Shown in pieces: positions 7,945-9,886 of a stretch of 9,886 nt of DNA. The position numbers and the translations under genes were made by a program. This DNA is from Clostridia bacterium (GTDB lineage: Bacteria; Bacillota_A; Clostridia; Oscillospirales; CAG-272). The notes beneath the pieces are model-generated. The model made no database searches and was not told where the DNA came from. It worked only from the letters and a program-made list of their open reading frames with translations. Where the stretch lies: assembly GCA_017529175.1 (NCBI GenBank), contig JAFXNX010000040.1, positions 1 through 9,886 of the forward strand, in the 5' to 3' direction. Each line of letters begins with the position of its first letter. Positions within the stretch are counted from its first letter, which is position 1.

Positions 7945-7951
7945 AACAAAA

Positions 7952-7989
7952 CCTCCTATGGTAGTCTCTTTTAATTCTACCATAGGAGG
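7952..7989 (-). promoter_or_regulatory. Hairpin that hides the orfA ribosome binding site
   Basis: CCTCCTATGGTAG and CTACCATAGGAGG are perfect 13-bp complements around a 12-nt loop. On the minus-strand transcript the 3' arm contains the orfA ribosome site AGGAGG and the 5' arm contains CCTCCT that pairs with it. A transcript entering from outside the IS would fold and block OrfA translation. A -10-like TAGAAT (7974-7979) would start transcripts inside the loop near 7967, which lack the 5' arm and leave the site free. Other insertion sequences are known to use such end hairpins to block expression from read-through; its use here is inferred. No good -35 was found. Confidence 0.75.
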
Positions 7990-8002
7990 CTGTTTTTTCT
8001 AT

Positions 8003-8027
8003 TGTCCGTTTTTTACGGATCTGTTCA
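8003..8027 (-). repeat. Right terminal inverted repeat of the IS
   Basis: Read on the minus strand it starts TGAACAGATCC and ends ACGGACA, matching the left repeat at 15 of 25 positions. It contains its own small stem, TCCGT/ACGGA, around an A-run. Confidence 0.75.
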
Positions 8028-8030
8028 TCC
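8028..8030. repeat. Target site duplication TCC (right copy)
   Basis: It matches TCC at 6681-6683. It is also the first three bases of the right terminator arm, which agrees with insertion inside the loop and inner edge of the hairpin. Confidence 0.75.
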
Positions 8031-8047
8031 CCGCCTCGCAGTTTTTT
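8028..8047 (+). terminator. Right half of the split terminator with its T-tract
   Basis: TCCCCGCCTCG (8028-8038) is the right arm, then CAG and six Ts (8042-8047). With the IS removed it forms an 11-bp perfect GC-rich stem with 6668-6678, giving a strong intrinsic terminator for the + strand operon. On the minus strand an A/T-rich stretch follows the left arm, so it may also have served the convergent glycosyltransferase gene, whose stop is at 8066. Confidence 0.85.
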
Positions 8048-8065
8048 AACACGTTGACCGGCGCC

Positions 8066-8983
8066 TTATTTTTTTGTGCCGAAAAGTTTCCTTTTGACCC
8101 TTGTAAAAAAACACCGCACTCCGTACGTGATCTTCAAATAACAGTAACGCGCCCTGAAATTATATAAGAATTTCTTTATGAGAGGCGCTTTTTTGTTTTC
8201 ATACCCGATCATATAATTCAAACATTCGACGTCAAATCTGTACAGCGGTTGAAACGTCTGATTCGTTCCGAAATGTAAAAGTACGCTGTTTTCGGTAAAG
8301 CCGTCCCAATCGGTCCTGAATGAGAGCTTTCCTTTCAACATATCCGTTTTTATGTAGGTAACACAAGGAAGGCAGGCGAATAATTTCGGATCTTCCCGCC
8401 GCGCTTTCATATTGTTCATCGGCATGGCAATACCGAAGACGGCTTCATCGCATGATTTTTCGCAAGTGTGGAAATGAAGCTTATCATAGTTGCTGTAAAT
8501 ATCAATACAATCGGAATAGACTTTTTCAAGGGAATCGCTCTTTCTGAAATACATGACTCCCGCATGGACCCGGCTTTTGTATTCTATCATATCGCCGTAT
8601 TTCCAGATATCTTCGACGTTATACCATGCGCCGGTCCCGGCATATTTGTCAACATTGACGCCTATGGTGGAGAAGTCAGTCGAATCCTTGAAAAAGTCAA
8701 AATATACGTTCAGGTCGCCGTATGCGAGACAATCCGCATCAAAGAATATAGTTTCGTCATAAGGACAATTCTTTAAAAGCAAAAACTTGTCCATAAAGGA
8801 ATGAGTGGATTTTTTTGTAATTATTATGTCGTCGAAAAGGGCGGTATATTCGTTTTCTTCTTCGGCGATCACGGCAAACGGAAGCGCATGATTTGTGAAA
8901 TGGCGGTAAGACTTCAGCAGATTTGCCGCTATCTCATAATAATGCTTCTTTCCGGTCGCAATAGTAATAAATCCTCTTTTCAT
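8066..8983 (-). CDS. GT-A-fold glycosyltransferase
   Basis: A 305-residue protein with features of the nucleotide-diphospho-sugar transferase superfamily, GT8-like. The ATG at 8983 is preferred over the upstream TTG at 8998 because MKRGFITIATG begins the first Rossmann strand; the ribosome site is weak. The DxD metal and sugar-nucleotide motif is D82-A-D84 in IFFDADCLAYG, preceded by KFLLLKNCPYDE as is usual. HAGVMYFRKSD (140-150) matches the stretch before the acceptor site. CDEAVF (178-183) and H237 in LLHFGT are typical later elements; the histidine probably helps bind metal. No signal peptide or membrane segment is seen, but the C-terminal 40 residues are basic and aromatic and could touch the membrane. 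Donor and acceptor are unknown. The gene is somewhat more AT-rich than the c-di-GMP operon, and no other glycan gene is in view. Confidence 0.82.
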   Translation of the reverse strand: MKRGFITIATGKKHYYEIAANLLKSYRHFTNHALPFAVIAEEENEYTALFDDIIITKKSTHSFMDKFLLLKNCPYDETIFFDADCLAYGDLNVYFDFFKDSTDFSTIGVNVDKYAGTGAWYNVEDIWKYGDMIEYKSRVHAGVMYFRKSDSLEKVYSDCIDIYSNYDKLHFHTCEKSCDEAVFGIAMPMNNMKARREDPKLFACLPCVTYIKTDMLKGKLSFRTDWDGFTENSVLLHFGTNQTFQPLYRFDVECLNYMIGYENKKAPLIKKFLYNFRARYCYLKITYGVRCFFTRVKRKLFGTKK

Positions 8984-9021
8984 AACTCTGACTTTCAAAT
9001 CAAGGTCTGTTTGACCGGTTT

Positions 9022-9032
9022 TATCATTGATA
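9022..9032. promoter_or_regulatory. Palindromic operator candidate in the glycosyltransferase leader
   Basis: TATCA-T-TGATA is a perfect 5+1+5 palindrome in the predicted leader, about 20-30 bp downstream of the expected transcription start. It equals the core of the classical Tn10 tetO1 operator (CTATCATTGATAG). The second copy of ATTGATA as TATCAAT at 9051-9057 lies at the start site and makes a 7-bp inverted repeat with it. Binding by the adjacent TetR-family protein is inferred. Confidence 0.45.
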
Positions 9033-9060
9033 TAACAAACTGTACGACTGTATCAATAAA

Positions 9061-9089
9061 AATATATCATAATATCGTTTCGTTGTCAA
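9061..9089 (-). promoter_or_regulatory. Sigma-A-type promoter for the glycosyltransferase gene
   Basis: On the minus strand there is a consensus -35 TTGACA (9084-9089), a 17-nt spacer, and -10 TATATT (9061-9066). The start is expected near 9054, giving a leader of about 70 nt to the ATG at 8983. Confidence 0.75.
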
Positions 9090-9139
9090 CAAAGGCCACG
9101 TTATCTAAATGAATGTAAGGTTTCGTATTGTTTCAAATA

Positions 9140-9217
9140 TGACCGTCGGGATCATAGACGTCGCCTTCCTTGATCGAAAGCTCCGAAAGATCGATTTTTT
9201 GTATGAAATGTTATGAA
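9140..9217 (-). pseudogene. Possible 3' remnant of a lost gene
   Basis: Between a TAA near 9217 and a TGA near 9140 on the minus strand lies a stretch of about 25 codons reading HFIQKIDLSELSIKEGD and then VYDPDGHI. Its codon choice (TCG, ATC, GGC, GAC, GTC) resembles the window's real genes, and its composition differs from the AT-rich DNA around it. There is no start codon in frame, and I do not recognise the family. It could be chance. Confidence 0.25.
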
Positions 9218-9241
9218 AATATAAAAATGCGCCGGACGCTA

Positions 9242-9270
9242 TTGACATTTATTTCCGCGAGTGATAAACT
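9242..9270 (+). promoter_or_regulatory. Sigma-A-type promoter for the TetR-family gene
   Basis: Consensus -35 TTGACA (9242-9247), 17-nt spacer, and -10 TAAACT (9265-9270). The start is expected near 9277, giving a leader of about 43 nt to the ATG at 9320. Confidence 0.7.
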
Positions 9271-9299
9271 GTCTATCAGTAGAAATAGAGTGTCTATCA
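9262..9299. promoter_or_regulatory. Operator candidate: repeated TCTATCA boxes over the tetR-type promoter
   Basis: TGTCTATCA occurs at 9270-9278 and again at 9291-9299, exactly 21 bp apart, so both copies face the same side of the helix. TGATA at 9262-9266 is inverted to TATCA at 9274-9278, spanning the -10 region. The sites cover the -10 and start, the usual place for autorepression by TetR-family proteins. Confidence 0.55.
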
Positions 9300-9319
9300 T
9301 TTTAGAAAGGGAACATCTC

Positions 9320-9886
9320 ATGGGCGCAAACACGGATCTTTCCGCGATCAAAAACAACGCGGTACGCCAGCGTATCATTGAAAGCGCGTTTCGGGTATTT
9401 TCCGAAAAGGCGATCGATTCAGTCAAAATGAACGAGATCGCATCCGAAGCCGGGATAGGTATCGCGACTGTCTACCGGTATTTCGCAAACAAGAGCGACC
9501 TTGTCATGGCTGTCGGAAGCTGGATATGGGAAATACAGATAGCGCAGAGCAGGCGAATGGACAGCGATTCATTTACGGCGCGTCAGGTCTTTGAATACTA
9601 TCTTGAATCGTTTCTCGATCTGTACCGCAAACGCAAGGACATTTTGCGCTTCAATCAGTTTTTCAACGTATACGTCAGCGGCGCGGGGCTCTCGGAAGAG
9701 TCGACGCGTCCCTACAACGAAACGATAAACGAGCTTGCAACGCGTTTCGGGACTATCTACCGGAAAGCGCTGGCGGACAAAACGCTGCGCACGGACGTTA
9801 CGGAACAGGAGATGTTTTCCGCGACGCTCCATCTGATGCTCGCAGCCGTCACGCGTTACGCGGTGGGACTCGTCTATAGCGGTGGG
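9320..9886 (+). CDS. TetR/AcrR-family transcriptional regulator (3' partial)
   Basis: The frame opens at ATG 9320, with AAAGGGA (9306-9312) 7 nt upstream, and is still open at the right edge after 189 codons, so the C-terminus is missing. Residues about 15-62 form the TetR-type helix-turn-helix: RQRIIESAFRVFSEKAIDSV, then MNEIASEAGIG and IATVYRYFANKSDLV, in which the recognition helix and TVYRYFxNK are characteristic. The remainder is helical and lacks a recognised ligand motif, as is normal for the variable effector domain. It is divergent from the glycosyltransferase gene. Codon use resembles the c-di-GMP operon rather than the IS. It is probably a repressor that controls itself through the repeated boxes upstream, and possibly its neighbours. 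The inducer is unknown. Confidence 0.9.
   Translation, partial: MGANTDLSAIKNNAVRQRIIESAFRVFSEKAIDSVKMNEIASEAGIGIATVYRYFANKSDLVMAVGSWIWEIQIAQSRRMDSDSFTARQVFEYYLESFLDLYRKRKDILRFNQFFNVYVSGAGLSEESTRPYNETINELATRFGTIYRKALADKTLRTDVTEQEMFSATLHLMLAAVTRYAVGLVYSGG

Larger units (their letters stand above)
6684..8027 (-). mobile_element. IS3-family insertion sequence, orfB inactivated
   Basis: The element is 1344 bp, within the usual IS3-family size. Both transposase frames are on the minus strand in the order orfA then orfB. The ends at 6684-6708 and 8003-8027 are imperfect inverted repeats (15 of 25 positions match; the inner ACGGACA is identical), and pairing resumes further in at AAAAACAGCCT. The right end has the expected outer TG (TGAAC on the minus strand), while the left end begins TA (TAAAC), a possible end mutation. 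TCC flanks both sides as a 3-bp target duplication, normal for this family. orfA is intact but orfB is broken, so this copy should not move without a helper. The element is more AT-rich than the operon next to it. The subgroup was not determined. Confidence 0.9.
8984..9319. other. Divergent intergenic region between the glycosyltransferase and tetR-type genes
   Basis: These 336 bases hold two back-to-back promoters (9061-9089 on minus, 9242-9270 on plus), several TATCA/TGATA boxes listed separately, and a coding-like remnant (about 9140-9217 on minus). A weak stem (ATCGA 9173-9177, TCGAT 9191-9195) before a T-run at 9195-9200 is too short to call a terminator. I see no RNA gene or recognised riboswitch. 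Confidence 0.6.

Noticed and set aside
7945..7983. Earlier orfA start at ATG 7983
   Set aside because: It is preceded by CCTCCT, which cannot bind the ribosome, whereas ATG 7944 follows AGGAGG at 7 nt.
7559..8167. Plus-strand open frame of 202 codons across the IS
   Set aside because: It is the reverse of orfA and the right end of the IS, rich in Cys, Ser and Phe with no family features.
9170..9200. Possible terminator before the T-run at 9195-9200
   Set aside because: The stem is only 5 bp with a 13-nt loop, and no gene ends just upstream on the + strand.
6613..9319. CRISPR array or tRNA/rRNA genes
   Set aside because: No regularly spaced repeats of the right length and no tRNA cloverleaf pattern were seen; the repeats present are IS ends and short regulatory boxes.

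Overview
The window looks like a chromosomal segment from a member of the Bacillota, most plausibly an uncultured gut-type Clostridia. Three things suggest this: several c-di-GMP enzymes with PAS-like and cysteine-bearing sensor modules, strong AGGAGG-type ribosome sites with sigma-A-like promoters, and an IS3-family element of clostridial character. Placement below class level is inference.

Positions 1-6612 (+) hold four consecutive c-di-GMP genes that read as one operon: a degenerate-GGDEF/EAL phosphodiesterase cut by the left window edge, a membrane dCache-HAMP-GGDEF cyclase, a small multi-pass membrane GGDEF cyclase, and a second degenerate-GGDEF/EAL phosphodiesterase with a cysteine-rich N-terminus. 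The gaps are 59 nt, a 4-nt overlap (ATGA) and a 1-nt overlap (TAATG), so the last three are probably translationally coupled. The two cyclases keep GGDEF but lack the RxxD inhibitory site. Both EAL domains keep the usual metal and catalytic residues. The set is thus balanced between making and degrading c-di-GMP, each enzyme with a different sensor.

Positions 6684-8027 are an IS3-family insertion sequence (minus-strand orfA and orfB) with imperfect 25-bp inverted repeats and a 3-bp TCC target duplication. It sits in the loop of a GC-rich rho-independent terminator: the two halves of an 11-bp perfect stem lie immediately outside the element, and the T-tract remains on the right. That terminator would have ended the c-di-GMP operon and separated it from the convergent glycosyltransferase gene. 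orfA is intact and its ribosome site is buried in a 13-bp hairpin. orfB is dead, with a 1-nt deletion and a nonsense codon, although the remains of its DD(35)E triad can be read.

Positions 8066-8983 (-) encode a GT-A-fold glycosyltransferase with a near-consensus promoter. It is divergent from a TetR/AcrR-family regulator (9320 to the right edge, +). The 336-bp divergent region carries both promoters and a set of TATCA/TGATA boxes, including a direct repeat spaced exactly 21 bp over the tetR start region and an 11-bp palindrome in the glycosyltransferase leader. This suggests that the regulator controls itself and possibly the glycosyltransferase.
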